Positions 1 to 7,598 of a stretch of 64,000 nt of DNA are shown in pieces. Below the pieces are notes generated by a model. The model was not told where the DNA came from, ran no database searches, and was given only the letters and a program-made list of their open reading frames with translations. The DNA is from Longimonas halophila (GTDB lineage: Bacteria > Bacteroidota > Rhodothermia > Rhodothermales > Salinibacteraceae): positions 1 through 64,000 of the forward strand of contig NZ_PDEP01000016.1 of NCBI RefSeq assembly GCF_002554705.1, given 5' to 3'. How positions within the stretch are numbered: position 1 is the first letter of the stretch; the number at the start of each line of letters is the position of its first letter. Made by a program: the position numbers and the translations under genes.

Positions 1-1
1 C

Positions 2-103
2 CTGGAGCGGAGCCTCGAGGCGCTTCGAGAAAGCTGTCGCCAGTACTTCCAGACCCTCTCGCCGCAACAGGCACTCCGCACCGCCGGCATCGGTTACGAG
101 TAA
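2..103 (+). CDS. C-terminal fragment of an unidentified protein
   Basis: An open frame enters from the left edge and ends at a TAA at 101-103, giving the last 33 residues of a protein (ending AGIGYE). Only this tail is visible, so no family can be assigned. It converges with the truncated hydrolase on the other strand, with 15 bases between the two stop codons. The charged helical composition (LERSLEALRESCRQYF) fits a normal globular C-terminus, and codon use resembles that of the neighbouring genes. Confidence 0.5.
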   Translation: MERSLEALRESCRQYFQTLSPQQALRTAGIGYE

Positions 104-118
104 TGTTGTTCTGTCGAC

Positions 119-574
119 CTACTTAATCGTGTCGATGTCGTCGTCCAGCAGATGGGTTACGTGCGTTGGCTCCGCAGGCGCGCCAATGGTGGCAATGGCC
201 TGCACCGAGGGCATATCGTGGGCCGCCTGCAGCACCGCGGCCCCGCCCAGCGAGTGGCCAATCAGCAGGGACGGCGCCTCATAGGCATCGGCCAGGAAAT
301 CAGCAGCGGCCACCAGGTCCTGCGCGTTCGAGGAGAAGTTCGTATCCGCAAAATCGCCCTCGCTCTCTCCCAGGCCCGTAAAATCGAAGCGCAGCACCGC
401 AAACCCCCGGTCGCACAGCGCCGTGCTAATCGTGCGCGCCGCCCGCAGGTCCTTCGAGCAGGTAAAACAGTGTGCAAACAGCGCGTACGCCGCCGGTTCG
501 CCATCAGGACGCTCCAGGCGCGCCGCCAGTTCGTCGCCACGGTCGTTGGTAAACGTGAGTCGTTCAGAAGCCAT
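119..574 (-). pseudogene. Truncated alpha/beta hydrolase (N-terminal part of a hydrolase/OsmC-type protein)
   Basis: A 151-residue frame starting MASERLTF. It carries the hallmarks of the alpha/beta hydrolase half of bifunctional hydrolase/OsmC proteins: [16 protein letters not shown] near residue 35, [12 protein letters not shown] near residue 63, and the nucleophile elbow GHSLGG near residue 105. It then stops at [10 protein letters not shown], where intact relatives continue for about 90 more hydrolase residues and usually an OsmC domain. The acid and histidine of the catalytic triad are therefore missing. Reading on past the TAG in the same frame gives no OsmC-like sequence, so this is a deletion or rearrangement rather than a point stop. 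The frame is open further upstream to 682, but family similarity begins at the chosen Met. It is most likely a decaying gene; a short functional protein is possible but unsupported. Confidence 0.65.
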
Positions 575-817
575 GCGTTGCCAGTTCGGTTCGTGAAAGG
601 GGCCGTGTAATTGCCACATGCATATGCACGATGGGTTTTGTGGATGCAAAGCACAGCGTGTTACACCCGTAACGATCCGCACCCCGCGAACCGATTCGCT
701 ACACGAAGGCGTGTCATCGCGTAGGTAAAGCTCTCAGTGCCTTGTCGGACGATGTGATGCAGTTCGGCCCGTTCGGCGGCGGCCCCTACTAATTCCAACC
801 CAACTCCTGCACCACTC

Positions 818-864
818 GTCGCGAGGCTCTGCCTCGTGACGCGCGGCCCGGAGGCTCTGCCTCC
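818..864 (+). repeat. Twin-hairpin repeat, GGCTCTGCC core, copy 1
   Basis: The first hairpin (818-840) has arms GTCGCGAGGC and GCCTCGTGAC around TCT; the second (850-864) has arms GGAGGC and GCCTCC around TCT. Two further copies with the same order and spacing lie at 5485-5531 and 14862-14910. Copies differ by paired changes in the stems (GAGGC/GCCTC here, AAGGC/GCCTT in copy 2), which points to a conserved folded structure. Confidence 0.7.
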
Positions 865-1027
865 ACTCGTATCCCCTGAGGGATGAAGCGTGATGATGAG
901 ACGATCCAGATGGGGCAGAGAGCCCGGAAGAAGGACCATGCTTGCTTACGCCCGCCATCCGGCGAAAAAAACAGTGGTAGATGCCGCTGCTGCGTGCAAT
1001 CATTCCTTCTAACTGGCTAACTGGAGT

Positions 1028-1070
1028 CAACGGTCCCCCGTTGCCTCGGGAAATGAACGCTTCTGCGTTC
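1028..1070 (+). repeat. Tandem small hairpins (GGTCC type, then CGCT-CTGCG type)
   Basis: CAACGGTCCCCCGTTG at 1028-1043 is followed by GAACGCTTCTGCGTTC at 1055-1070; both are near-perfect hairpins. The same two hairpins in the same order occur at 41979-42024 with different but still complementary stems (CCGACGG/CCGTCGG and GGACGC/GCGTCC). No coding function is apparent. Confidence 0.6.
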
Positions 1071-1468
1071 CCTGGGCGAGGACAGTTGCCGGAGATGCGG
1101 GGGCGTGCCACCTGTGCAGAGCTGGCGTTGGGATCCTTCCGCCCAAGGGCGTCAGGACGACTTGGGGGGGCGAACAATAGCTCGGTATTATGAGCTTTCC
1201 CTTCCTCTGTAGTCATGCTGAACGCAGTGAAGCATCTCAGGATGCCCCGTTGGAAAGCGATGCCGCCGCACCTGCAAAGGTGAAAGCTCATGCCAAGCGT
1301 GCAGGACAGGGTATGGACATTCGATTCGAGTTTTCCCTTAGCCCGCTCCCCTGGAGAGGGGAGCTGTCGCGCAAGCGACTGAGGGGTGGATAGAGCCGCG
1401 AAGATCTAAACAGACCCTGACGATATTTCAGGTCACGTGCGGGACTTCAACCCAACATCTTCTTCTTT

Positions 1469-2950
1469 ATGATTCAACTCGTCTGGTACAAGCGGGACTT
1501 GCGGGTGCGCGACCACCGTCCGCTGGCCGAGGCCGCCGCGCGTGGCCCTGTGCTGCCGCTGTACGTGGCCGAGCCCGAGATCGCTGCCGGCGATGACGTT
1601 TCGCCGCGCCACTGGTCGCTCATCGCGCAGGGGCTGCACGCGCTGCGTCGGTCGCTGGCGGCGCTGGGACAGCCGCTCATTGTGCGTTGCGGACGCCTCC
1701 CCGACGTGCTTGAGACGCTCTACCGGCAGATTGGGCCGTTTCGCATCTGGGCGCATCAGGAAACGGGCAACCGGCGTACTTTTGACCGCGACATCCGCGT
1801 GCGCTCCTGGGCACAGACCCGGCGCATCCCCCTGACCGAATACCCGTGCCGCGGCGTGGTGCGCCCGCTGCGCGATCGCGACACATGGTCCGCTCGGTGG
1901 GCAGCCTACATGCAGCAACCGCCGGTGCCCGTGCCCGAGATGCTCATGCCCGCGCCGGGCAACCTGGAGCCGGGACGCATCCCCACGCACGCTGATCTGG
2001 GACTGCCCCCCGACACGACTGCCGTACAGGCCGTGAGCGAGGCCCACGCGCACCAGCTGCTCGACACCTTTCTACACCAGCGGGGCAAGCCATATCGCAA
2101 AAGCATGTCGAGTCCGCGTACGGCGGAGCGGAGCTGCTCGCGGCTGTCGGTGCATCTGGCGTACGGCACGCTGAGCATCCGGCAGGCGGTGCACGCGCTC
2201 CGTGAGCGGCAGATGGAGGTGGAGAACGCGTCGTTTCAAGGTGCAGCCACATGGCGCAAGTCGCTCTCCTCGTTCGACAGCCGCCTGCACTGGCACGGCC
2301 ACTTCATGCAGAAGCTGGAAGACGCTCCGCGCATCGAGCACGAAAGCTACATCCCGGCCTTTGATGAGTTGCGTGCTGATGGCTTCGACGCCGATCTGTA
2401 CGCGGCCTGGAAACACGGCCAAACGGGCTTCCCCATGGTCGATGCCTGCATGCGCTGCCTGCGCCACACGGGCTGGCTCAACTTTCGGATGCGCGCGATG
2501 CTGTGCTCGTTCGCCGCATACGACTGCTGGCTCGACTGGCGCCGGTTTGCGCCCTGGTACGGCGGCCAGATGGCCGATTATGAGGCTGGCATCCACTACC
2601 CACAGGTGCAGATGCAGTCGGGCACGACAGGTATCAACCGGCTGCGCATCTACAATCCAGTGAAGCAGGGCCACGAGCACGACCCCAAGGCCGTGTTCAT
2701 CCGCCGCTGGGTGCCGGAACTGGCCGCCATCGAGAACGATGCGCTCGTGCATGAGCCGTGGCAGATGTCGGCGTTTGAGCAGCAGGCGTACGGCTGTGTG
2801 GTGGGCCGCGACTATCCCGAGCGCGTGGTAGACCATCTGGAGGCCTACCACCATGCCCGCGACCAGATCGAGGCGCTCCGCGAGGAGCCGCACATTCAGG
2901 CGCAGGCCGACACTATCGTTGAAAAGCACGGCAGCCGACGGCGGCGGTGA
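1469..2950 (+). CDS. Photolyase/cryptochrome family flavoprotein
   Basis: A 493-residue protein of the DNA photolyase/cryptochrome family, which uses blue light and FAD to repair pyrimidine dimers or to sense light. The N-terminal Rossmann-like antenna domain begins MIQLVWYKRDLRVRDHRPL and runs to about residue 130. The FAD-binding helical domain fills the C-terminal half, with the signature WKHGQTGFPMVDACMRCLRH followed by TGWLNFRMRAML, and IYNPVKQGHEHDP near residue 400. The WLNFRMR variant (rather than WMHNRVR of classical CPD photolyases) and the long C-terminus suggest a cryptochrome-like or other subgroup, so the substrate is uncertain. Length is normal for the family. It stands alone between repeat-rich DNA on the left and a convergent gene on the right. 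Confidence 0.85.
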   Translation: MIQLVWYKRDLRVRDHRPLAEAAARGPVLPLYVAEPEIAAGDDVSPRHWSLIAQGLHALRRSLAALGQPLIVRCGRLPDVLETLYRQIGPFRIWAHQETGNRRTFDRDIRVRSWAQTRRIPLTEYPCRGVVRPLRDRDTWSARWAAYMQQPPVPVPEMLMPAPGNLEPGRIPTHADLGLPPDTTAVQAVSEAHAHQLLDTFLHQRGKPYRKSMSSPRTAERSCSRLSVHLAYGTLSIRQAVHALRERQMEVENASFQGAATWRKSLSSFDSRLHWHGHFMQKLEDAPRIEHESYIPAFDELRADGFDADLYAAWKHGQTGFPMVDACMRCLRHTGWLNFRMRAMLCSFAAYDCWLDWRRFAPWYGGQMADYEAGIHYPQVQMQSGTTGINRLRIYNPVKQGHEHDPKAVFIRRWVPELAAIENDALVHEPWQMSAFEQQAYGCVVGRDYPERVVDHLEAYHHARDQIEALREEPHIQAQADTIVEKHGSRRRR

Positions 2951-2974
2951 GTAGGCACGCGACGTGCCGTATCC

Positions 2975-3847
2975 CTACGGCGCTGCCGTACGCACCCGCA
3001 CGCCAACGTGGGTGGCTACCGGGCGGTGGCCCCCCAGGTGCAGTCCGTCGGGAGCGCCCTGGGCGGAATGGCTCATGTAGAACGCGGTGGAGCCGCCGCC
3101 GTCGAGGATGAGTCCGTCGGTGGCGCCCTGATCGGCTAAGATCTGGGCAGCGGTGCCACGCGTCACGTCCTGAAACGCCGCCAGCCACAGCTGCTGCGTC
3201 TCGGTGCAGGCGGCAACCATGGTGTAGTTATCGATGGTGCCGCTGCGCTGGGTGCGCGGGTGCACGGTGCCGTTGCGCAGTTCGCGCACCAGGCCCCCAA
3301 CGCCCCACTGGGCCCGGTGGAGCACCGAATCGGGCACGGGGCGCTCGTCGGTGAGGCGGGGGATGCGGTCAGCGGTGAGCCAGAGCAGGTAGCTCTGCGG
3401 GTTGATGTGGCTGGCTGTGCCGTCGGCGATGGTGGTGTGGTGGCCCTGCGCCCAGGCAAACGGCCAATAGCCAAGACGCGGCGGCTGAAACAGCGCGCCA
3501 TTGACGACCACATCCAGGTCGTGCTTCCAGGCCACCTGCCACGGGTAGCGCAGCCGGTACCATGCGGTGCTGTCGGTGCGTACATCAGGCGGGGTGACGA
3601 ACAGCTCTACGCCGGGAGCCGTCAGGTCAATGCGGGCGATGTAGGCGCGTCCGGTGTTGGCATAGCCACGGGCGGCCAAGTCGAGCGCAGTGTAGTGGAG
3701 GCCCGGACGCACCTCGGTGTCCGGATGCGGCACGTTGGCAGGGCGCAGCTCATCGGCCAGCAGACGGCCCCCACTCCACAGAAGCAGCAGCCCCAGCATC
3801 CCCCAGGATACCCAGGCCCGGTGGGTGGCTGTGCGTTCCCGGTTCAT
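2975..3847 (-). CDS. Phosphodiester glycosidase (NAGPA/DUF2233-type) with N-terminal membrane anchor
   Basis: A 290-residue protein with one hydrophobic segment (about residues 9-28, GMLGLLLLWSGGRLL) followed by an extracytoplasmic domain of the phosphodiester alpha-N-acetylglucosaminidase-like family. Supporting motifs are VVNGALF (about residue 111), SGTIDNYTMVAAC, LILDGGGSTAFYM (about residue 240) and the closing THVGVRVR. Such enzymes hydrolyse sugar phosphodiesters; the substrate here is unknown. The start at 3847 is chosen because ATGA overlaps the stop of the upstream permease by 4 bases, implying translational coupling. The partner is an LPS-transport-type permease, so a role in the envelope is plausible but inferred. 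Confidence 0.75.
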   Translation of the reverse strand: MNRERTATHRAWVSWGMLGLLLLWSGGRLLADELRPANVPHPDTEVRPGLHYTALDLAARGYANTGRAYIARIDLTAPGVELFVTPPDVRTDSTAWYRLRYPWQVAWKHDLDVVVNGALFQPPRLGYWPFAWAQGHHTTIADGTASHINPQSYLLWLTADRIPRLTDERPVPDSVLHRAQWGVGGLVRELRNGTVHPRTQRSGTIDNYTMVAACTETQQLWLAAFQDVTRGTAAQILADQGATDGLILDGGGSTAFYMSHSAQGAPDGLHLGGHRPVATHVGVRVRTAAP

Positions 3848-5295
3848 GTAGAAGATGCATCTGACCACAGGGAGCGAAGCCACATCCACAGCCGGGTACG
3901 CAGGGCGGGCGTAGCGCGCAGGTCAAGCACGATGTACGCGACAAGCCAGCAGCCGACCGTTACCATGATGATGTTGGCAATCCACATGCCCAGCCATGGC
4001 GGAATGACCGCGCGGTCGGCCAGCTTTTCGCCCTGCACGAGCGTAATCCAGTAGAAGAGGAAGATGCCCATGGCAAAGGCGGCACTAACGCCCAGGCTGC
4101 CCCGCCGGATGCTTAGGCCCAGCGGAGCGCCAATAAAGATGAACACCACGCAGGCTACCGCAATCGAATATTTTTTCATGATCTCGACGCGGTAGGTGCG
4201 CACGCGCTCGCCCTTCCATTCCACGCTGCGGCGGGTGCTGCGGAGCGACGACTGCAGCGAGCGGGCCTGCTGCAGCGCCCCGTCGAGCAGGCTCGGCTGG
4301 CGGTCTGGGGGCAGGTCGCGCAGGAGAAACGAAGCCGCGCCGGTATCGAGCGTGTCGGGCGGGGGCCAGGGCGCCACCGGGTCGTCCGAAGCATCGGGAC
4401 GGTACGGGTGATGCGGAGAGTTACGGATCTCTTGCAGGTCGAAGCCAATCTCAGTGCGCATAGAGTCGGCGGCCTGTCGCAGTCCGGCAATGCGCATGGT
4501 ACGCGCAGTGCGGCGGGTGCGGCGTTCGTCTTCATCGGAGCGCTGGAATCCAAAGTCCGAGATGTCGAGCCGGAGCGTGTGGCGGTCGAAGCGCATCTTT
4601 TCGTAGCGCTCTTGCGTGTTGTTGGCATCGCGCGTGAGGGGGCGATGCATTTCGCCATCGTAGAGCACCATGGTGATCTCGCGGCCCAGCGAGTCCGATT
4701 CGAGCGTGCCGTGTGCAGCCCGGATGACGGCCTGCTCGCGGCGTCCGCGCGTGTAATCGTAGATGGTGATGCCGTTGAGCTGGTTGGAGCCCTTGGGTCG
4801 CTCGCGCACCAGAATGCTATAGTCCTCGATGCCCTCGTAGAACACGCCCGGCCGCAGTTCAAAGCCGGGCTGCTGCATCCGAATGGTGCTCCACAGCATG
4901 CGGGCGCGGTGGTTCGATTCGGGCAGCATCACCGTGTTAAAGTACACCATGAAGCTTGTCACGAACAGTCCGACGATCAGCGCGGGCCATACGAGCTGCC
5001 CGAACGAGATCCCGGCGCTTTTCATCACCGTGTAGGCCTTCGACTCCACCAGCTGCCCAAATGCCATGAGCGCAGCCAGGAGCGTAGACATGGGCACGGC
5101 CAGCACGACCATGTACGCCAGGTTGTAGGCAATCAGCTCCACAATGACAAGGAACGGCAGGTCCTTTCCGGCCAGCTCGGGCAGCCACCGAATCAGAAAC
5201 TGCATGAGCAGCAGAAACATGAGCACGCCCAGCCACCCAAAGAACGGGCCGGGCAGCTTGCGAAGCATCATCCAGTGGAGCCGGTGGAGCCGCAT
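3844..5295 (-). CDS. LptF/LptG-type permease (YjgP/YjgQ family)
   Basis: A 483-residue inner-membrane protein of the LptF/LptG family, the membrane subunits of the ABC transporter that lifts lipopolysaccharide towards the outer membrane. The N-terminus has three membrane segments (FFGWLGVLMFLLLMQFLI; LAYMVVLAVPMSTLLAALMA; a third near residue 105) with the family-typical stretch VESKAYTVMKSAGIS. A large periplasmic domain with beta-jellyroll-like content follows, then C-terminal segments starting KKYSIAVACVVFIFIGAPLG with SIRRG after it. The periplasmic region carries an extra charged insertion (DEDERRTRRTART). It overlaps the downstream phosphodiester glycosidase by 4 bases. Whether it acts as LptF or LptG cannot be told from the sequence alone. 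Confidence 0.88.
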   Translation of the reverse strand: MRLHRLHWMMLRKLPGPFFGWLGVLMFLLLMQFLIRWLPELAGKDLPFLVIVELIAYNLAYMVVLAVPMSTLLAALMAFGQLVESKAYTVMKSAGISFGQLVWPALIVGLFVTSFMVYFNTVMLPESNHRARMLWSTIRMQQPGFELRPGVFYEGIEDYSILVRERPKGSNQLNGITIYDYTRGRREQAVIRAAHGTLESDSLGREITMVLYDGEMHRPLTRDANNTQERYEKMRFDRHTLRLDISDFGFQRSDEDERRTRRTARTMRIAGLRQAADSMRTEIGFDLQEIRNSPHHPYRPDASDDPVAPWPPPDTLDTGAASFLLRDLPPDRQPSLLDGALQQARSLQSSLRSTRRSVEWKGERVRTYRVEIMKKYSIAVACVVFIFIGAPLGLSIRRGSLGVSAAFAMGIFLFYWITLVQGEKLADRAVIPPWLGMWIANIIMVTVGCWLVAYIVLDLRATPALRTRLWMWLRSLWSDASST

Positions 5296-5484
5296 GCGAC
5301 GAAAGACAACACAACAAACAGAGTAGATCGCGACCCATCTCTACGGCTTGCCCCGATTCCGGTTCAGGATCGTGCCTATCGTATTTGTGTGATACTGCGA
5401 GATGAATCGCCGCATGTTGAGTGCTGTAGTATGAAAGCTGTATGGGGACCGTAAAAGAGGTGAACTCCAACCCAATTACCGCTC

Positions 5485-5531
5485 GTCGCAAGGCTCTGCC
5501 TTGTGACGCCTTTGTTTAGGGGCTCTGCCCC
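5485..5531 (+). repeat. Twin-hairpin repeat, GGCTCTGCC core, copy 2
   Basis: The first hairpin has arms GTCGCAAGGC and GCCTTGTGAC, the second GGGGC and GCCCC, each around a TCT loop. Compared with copy 1 both sides of the stems have changed together. The preceding CCAACCCAA is also shared with copy 1. Confidence 0.7.
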
Positions 5532-5599
5532 GTCTGTAGGCTTTCTGCGGACTCATCGGGCATGATGCATACCAGAGGCGCAATCGGGGCCTGGAACAG

Positions 5600-5766
5600 A
5601 TGTCGTCAGGAATGCAAGCGATGCCGACAGTGGTGGGGACAAGTTCCTCCGTTCGCCCATGTCGGAGACGTCCGCGCCAGGGAGCGCCCCCAGCACCGAT
5701 AGCATACGGTGCACGTTCTCCAGCTACGGGTGTCTTTCCTTCATCACGTGGCGTTGACCTACTACC
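5600..5766 (+). mobile_element. MITE-1, degenerate copy
   Basis: The interior matches the better copies (GGGGACAAGTTCC, CCGTTCGCCC, GGAGACGTCCGCGCC) and the right end CATCACGTGGCGTTGACCTA then CTACC resembles the family terminus. No clear left terminus is visible. There is no coding capacity. Confidence 0.5.
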
Positions 5767-5818
5767 GAATCCTGCAAGCAGGTAGCTCGTACCGTATCCT
5801 GATTCAGACCTATATCAG

Positions 5819-6490
5819 ATGCCCTGGCCTATGACGATTCAGTCCTTCACGTTCAACGGCTTCATGACCAATATGTACGTGGCGCATCGCGAAGGCGAAG
5901 CCGCCATCATTGACGCCTCGTGCGCCAGCAGTGCCGAGCAGCAGCAAGTCGATGCCTACATCGACGAGCACGACCTGACGGTCACGCATCTGATCTTGAC
6001 GCATGCGCACATCGATCACATTCTGGGCTGTGCGCATCTCGAATCCACCTACGACCAGGCGTTCTATCTGCACCCGAGTGGCACGCCGTTCTACGACCAG
6101 GCTGCGCAGCAGGCGCAGGCGTTTGGTGTGACTATCGACCCACCCGAGCGCAGCACTATTCCGCTCACGCCCGACGATACGCTCACAGTGGGCGGCGTGC
6201 GCTTCCGCATCCTGCACACCCCCGGCCACTCGCCCGACTCCGTAAGCCTTGTAGCCGATGAAGAAGACATCGCGTTCACGGGCGATGTGCTCTTCCAAGA
6301 TTCGATTGGACGCATTCAGGGCCTGCCCCAGACCTCGAAAGCCGACCTCATGGCGTCGATCCGCACCAAGCTGCTGCCACTCGGCGATGCCATGACCATC
6401 TATCCAGGCCACGGCGCTGTAACGACCATCGGACGCGAACGGAAGCAGAATCCGTTCCTGAATAATCAGGTGCCCGGTTTTGCGGAGTGA
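5819..6490 (+). CDS. MBL-fold metallohydrolase (glyoxalase II-like)
   Basis: A 223-residue metallo-beta-lactamase-fold hydrolase. The metal-binding signature THAHIDHILG (about residues 61-70), TPGHSPDSV (about 137), FTGDVLFQDSIGR (about 154) and YPGHG (about 197) are all present, as in the single-domain glyoxalase II-like/YcbL group that hydrolyses thioesters such as S-lactoylglutathione. It lacks the extra C-terminal substrate domain of classical GloB. A second start (MTIQSF, 5831) is equally possible. The next gene, a lipoprotein, begins 41 bases after its stop. Confidence 0.85.
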   Translation: MPWPMTIQSFTFNGFMTNMYVAHREGEAAIIDASCASSAEQQQVDAYIDEHDLTVTHLILTHAHIDHILGCAHLESTYDQAFYLHPSGTPFYDQAAQQAQAFGVTIDPPERSTIPLTPDDTLTVGGVRFRILHTPGHSPDSVSLVADEEDIAFTGDVLFQDSIGRIQGLPQTSKADLMASIRTKLLPLGDAMTIYPGHGAVTTIGRERKQNPFLNNQVPGFAE

Positions 6491-6519
6491 GACGTGCTGG
6501 CGTATCCCACTGAATAACA

Positions 6520-6527
6520 TATTTTTG
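6520..6527 (+). promoter_or_regulatory. Possible Bacteroidota-type -7 promoter element
   Basis: TATTTTTG matches the TAnnTTTG consensus of Bacteroidota housekeeping promoters, and lies only 5 bases before the ATG of the lipoprotein gene at 6532. If real, the transcript would start at or next to the start codon, that is, be nearly leaderless. No good -33 TTG is present at the right distance, so confidence is low. Confidence 0.25.
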
Positions 6528-6531
6528 GCGG

Positions 6532-7461
6532 ATGCAAACACGATGTGCCTGGGCGAGCATTTGGACGCTATGCAGCGCGCTTGTGCTCGGTAGTATGCTG
6601 GCGACTGGATGCGCAGACAGCACGCTCGCGCCCATTGAAGACGGCAGCTCACAGACGGAACTGCGCGAGCAGGTGCGCTACGCGCTGGATGCCGGGCCCA
6701 ACCAGGGGGCAGTGCCCGACAGCATCGACGTGACCGCCGAGGTGCTCATGCAGTCGCTCGACTCAGCGCGCACGCTCGTCACCGTGGCTCTGGACGACAC
6801 GATCGATGTGGAGGCGATCTACCCGGTGCACATCCGCGCCAACAGCGCCGACACCACGGGGCCCATTCTGCAGGGGCTGGGGGCCATCGACAACGCCGCA
6901 CGGCGGGCCGGGCGCAGCGTGCACCTGCTGCCGCGTCCGCTCGACTCGCTGCGTGTGCTGGATGCGCACATTACCCTGCACGAGCAGGTCATGCCGCTCG
7001 ATACGGTGCTCGCGCAGGGCGACATCGGGGCCAACGCCAGCGTACAACCAACGCTGTTTCAGTTGGAGCGTCCCGCCGCGCCGGACACCGCCACGTACCC
7101 GCTTGCCCCCGTGCCCAACAGCCGCCCCGAAGCGCCCAGCGGCATCGGCGGCACGATTCGTTTCGAGGCACTCACGCCCACCATGACGCTCGTGGAAGTC
7201 CGCCGCGCTGCCAACGCGCCCGTCACGAATCAGGCGCACCCGGTGCATCTGCGCGAGGGGGCAGTGGGTGGCGGCGGACGCATCGCGTTCTACCTGGGCG
7301 CGCTCGACGGGCATCCCCAGGGCGCACGGTCCAGCTGGGCGGTGGTGCCGCGTCCGTTCGAGGAGCTGGCGGCGTTCGGCGGACACGTACGCGTCTCCTG
7401 GAGCAATACAGCGCTGGAGACCGCGCTCGGGCAGGGCAATGTCGGAGCGAATGCGCCGTAG
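6532..7461 (+). CDS. Lipoprotein with two CHRD-like repeats
   Basis: A 309-residue predicted lipoprotein: a signal peptide ending LATGC (lipobox Cys about residue 27). The rest consists of two similar halves. The first runs from about residue 95 (YPVHIRANSADTTGP) to QGDIGANA (about 168); the second from about residue 235 (HPVHLREGAVGGGG) to QGNVGANA at the C-terminus. Both share a VxPRPxxxLxxxxxH centre. This pattern (His-containing opening, GDIGAN-type end) resembles CHRD domains, extracytoplasmic domains of unknown binding function. Family membership is inferred from the pattern only. It probably sits on the periplasmic or outer-membrane side. Confidence 0.6.
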   Translation: MQTRCAWASIWTLCSALVLGSMLATGCADSTLAPIEDGSSQTELREQVRYALDAGPNQGAVPDSIDVTAEVLMQSLDSARTLVTVALDDTIDVEAIYPVHIRANSADTTGPILQGLGAIDNAARRAGRSVHLLPRPLDSLRVLDAHITLHEQVMPLDTVLAQGDIGANASVQPTLFQLERPAAPDTATYPLAPVPNSRPEAPSGIGGTIRFEALTPTMTLVEVRRAANAPVTNQAHPVHLREGAVGGGGRIAFYLGALDGHPQGARSSWAVVPRPFEELAAFGGHVRVSWSNTALETALGQGNVGANAP

Positions 7462-7485
7462 CGATGTTGGGAGCGCCCCCCATTT

Positions 7486-7521
7486 ATCCGTAGGGACACG
7501 GCGCGCCGTGTCCCTACGGAT
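7486..7521. repeat. Perfect 36-bp palindrome, copy 1
   Basis: A perfect 36-base inverted repeat whose half site is ATCCGTAGGGACACGGCG, located 25 bases after the lipoprotein stop. A 28-base perfect copy lies at 32037-32064, and a damaged half-copy near 41944-41965. The absence of a T-tract and the recurrence argue for a dispersed palindromic repeat rather than an ordinary terminator. Confidence 0.75.
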
Positions 7522-7598
7522 TTGATTGTGTTGATTCTGGGTCCAACGGTCCACCGTCCCCGGCAGTGCTTTGGTGAAGCAGAGGCGTCGTGTCGTCC

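Larger units (their letters stand above)
575..1468. other. Repeat-rich intergenic region
   Basis: About 890 bases without a convincing gene. It holds a pair of short hairpins with GGCTCTGCC cores (818-864), hairpins of the GGTCC type (1028-1043) and CGCTTCTGCG type (1055-1070), a fragment of the TGTCAT repeat family at about 1211-1246, and a Y-rich palindromic stretch at about 1343-1388 with CTCCCCTGGAGAGGGGAG. Related sequences recur elsewhere in the window, so this is accumulated non-coding repeat DNA. Confidence 0.6.
5296..5818. other. Intergenic region with a twin hairpin and a degenerate MITE-1
   Basis: About 520 bases without a convincing gene between a gene on the minus strand and one on the plus strand, so it must hold promoters for both, although none is obvious. 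It contains twin-hairpin copy 2 (5485-5531) and a worn MITE-1 copy (about 5600-5766). Confidence 0.6.

Noticed and set aside
2072-2929. Long minus-strand open frame inside the photolyase gene
   Set aside because: It lies wholly opposite a clear photolyase/cryptochrome frame, and its translation has no recognisable family. High-GC DNA often leaves such mirror frames open.
7486-7521. Large palindrome as an ordinary terminator
   Set aside because: Near a gene end but without a T-tract, and present as an exact copy elsewhere; a repeat is more likely.
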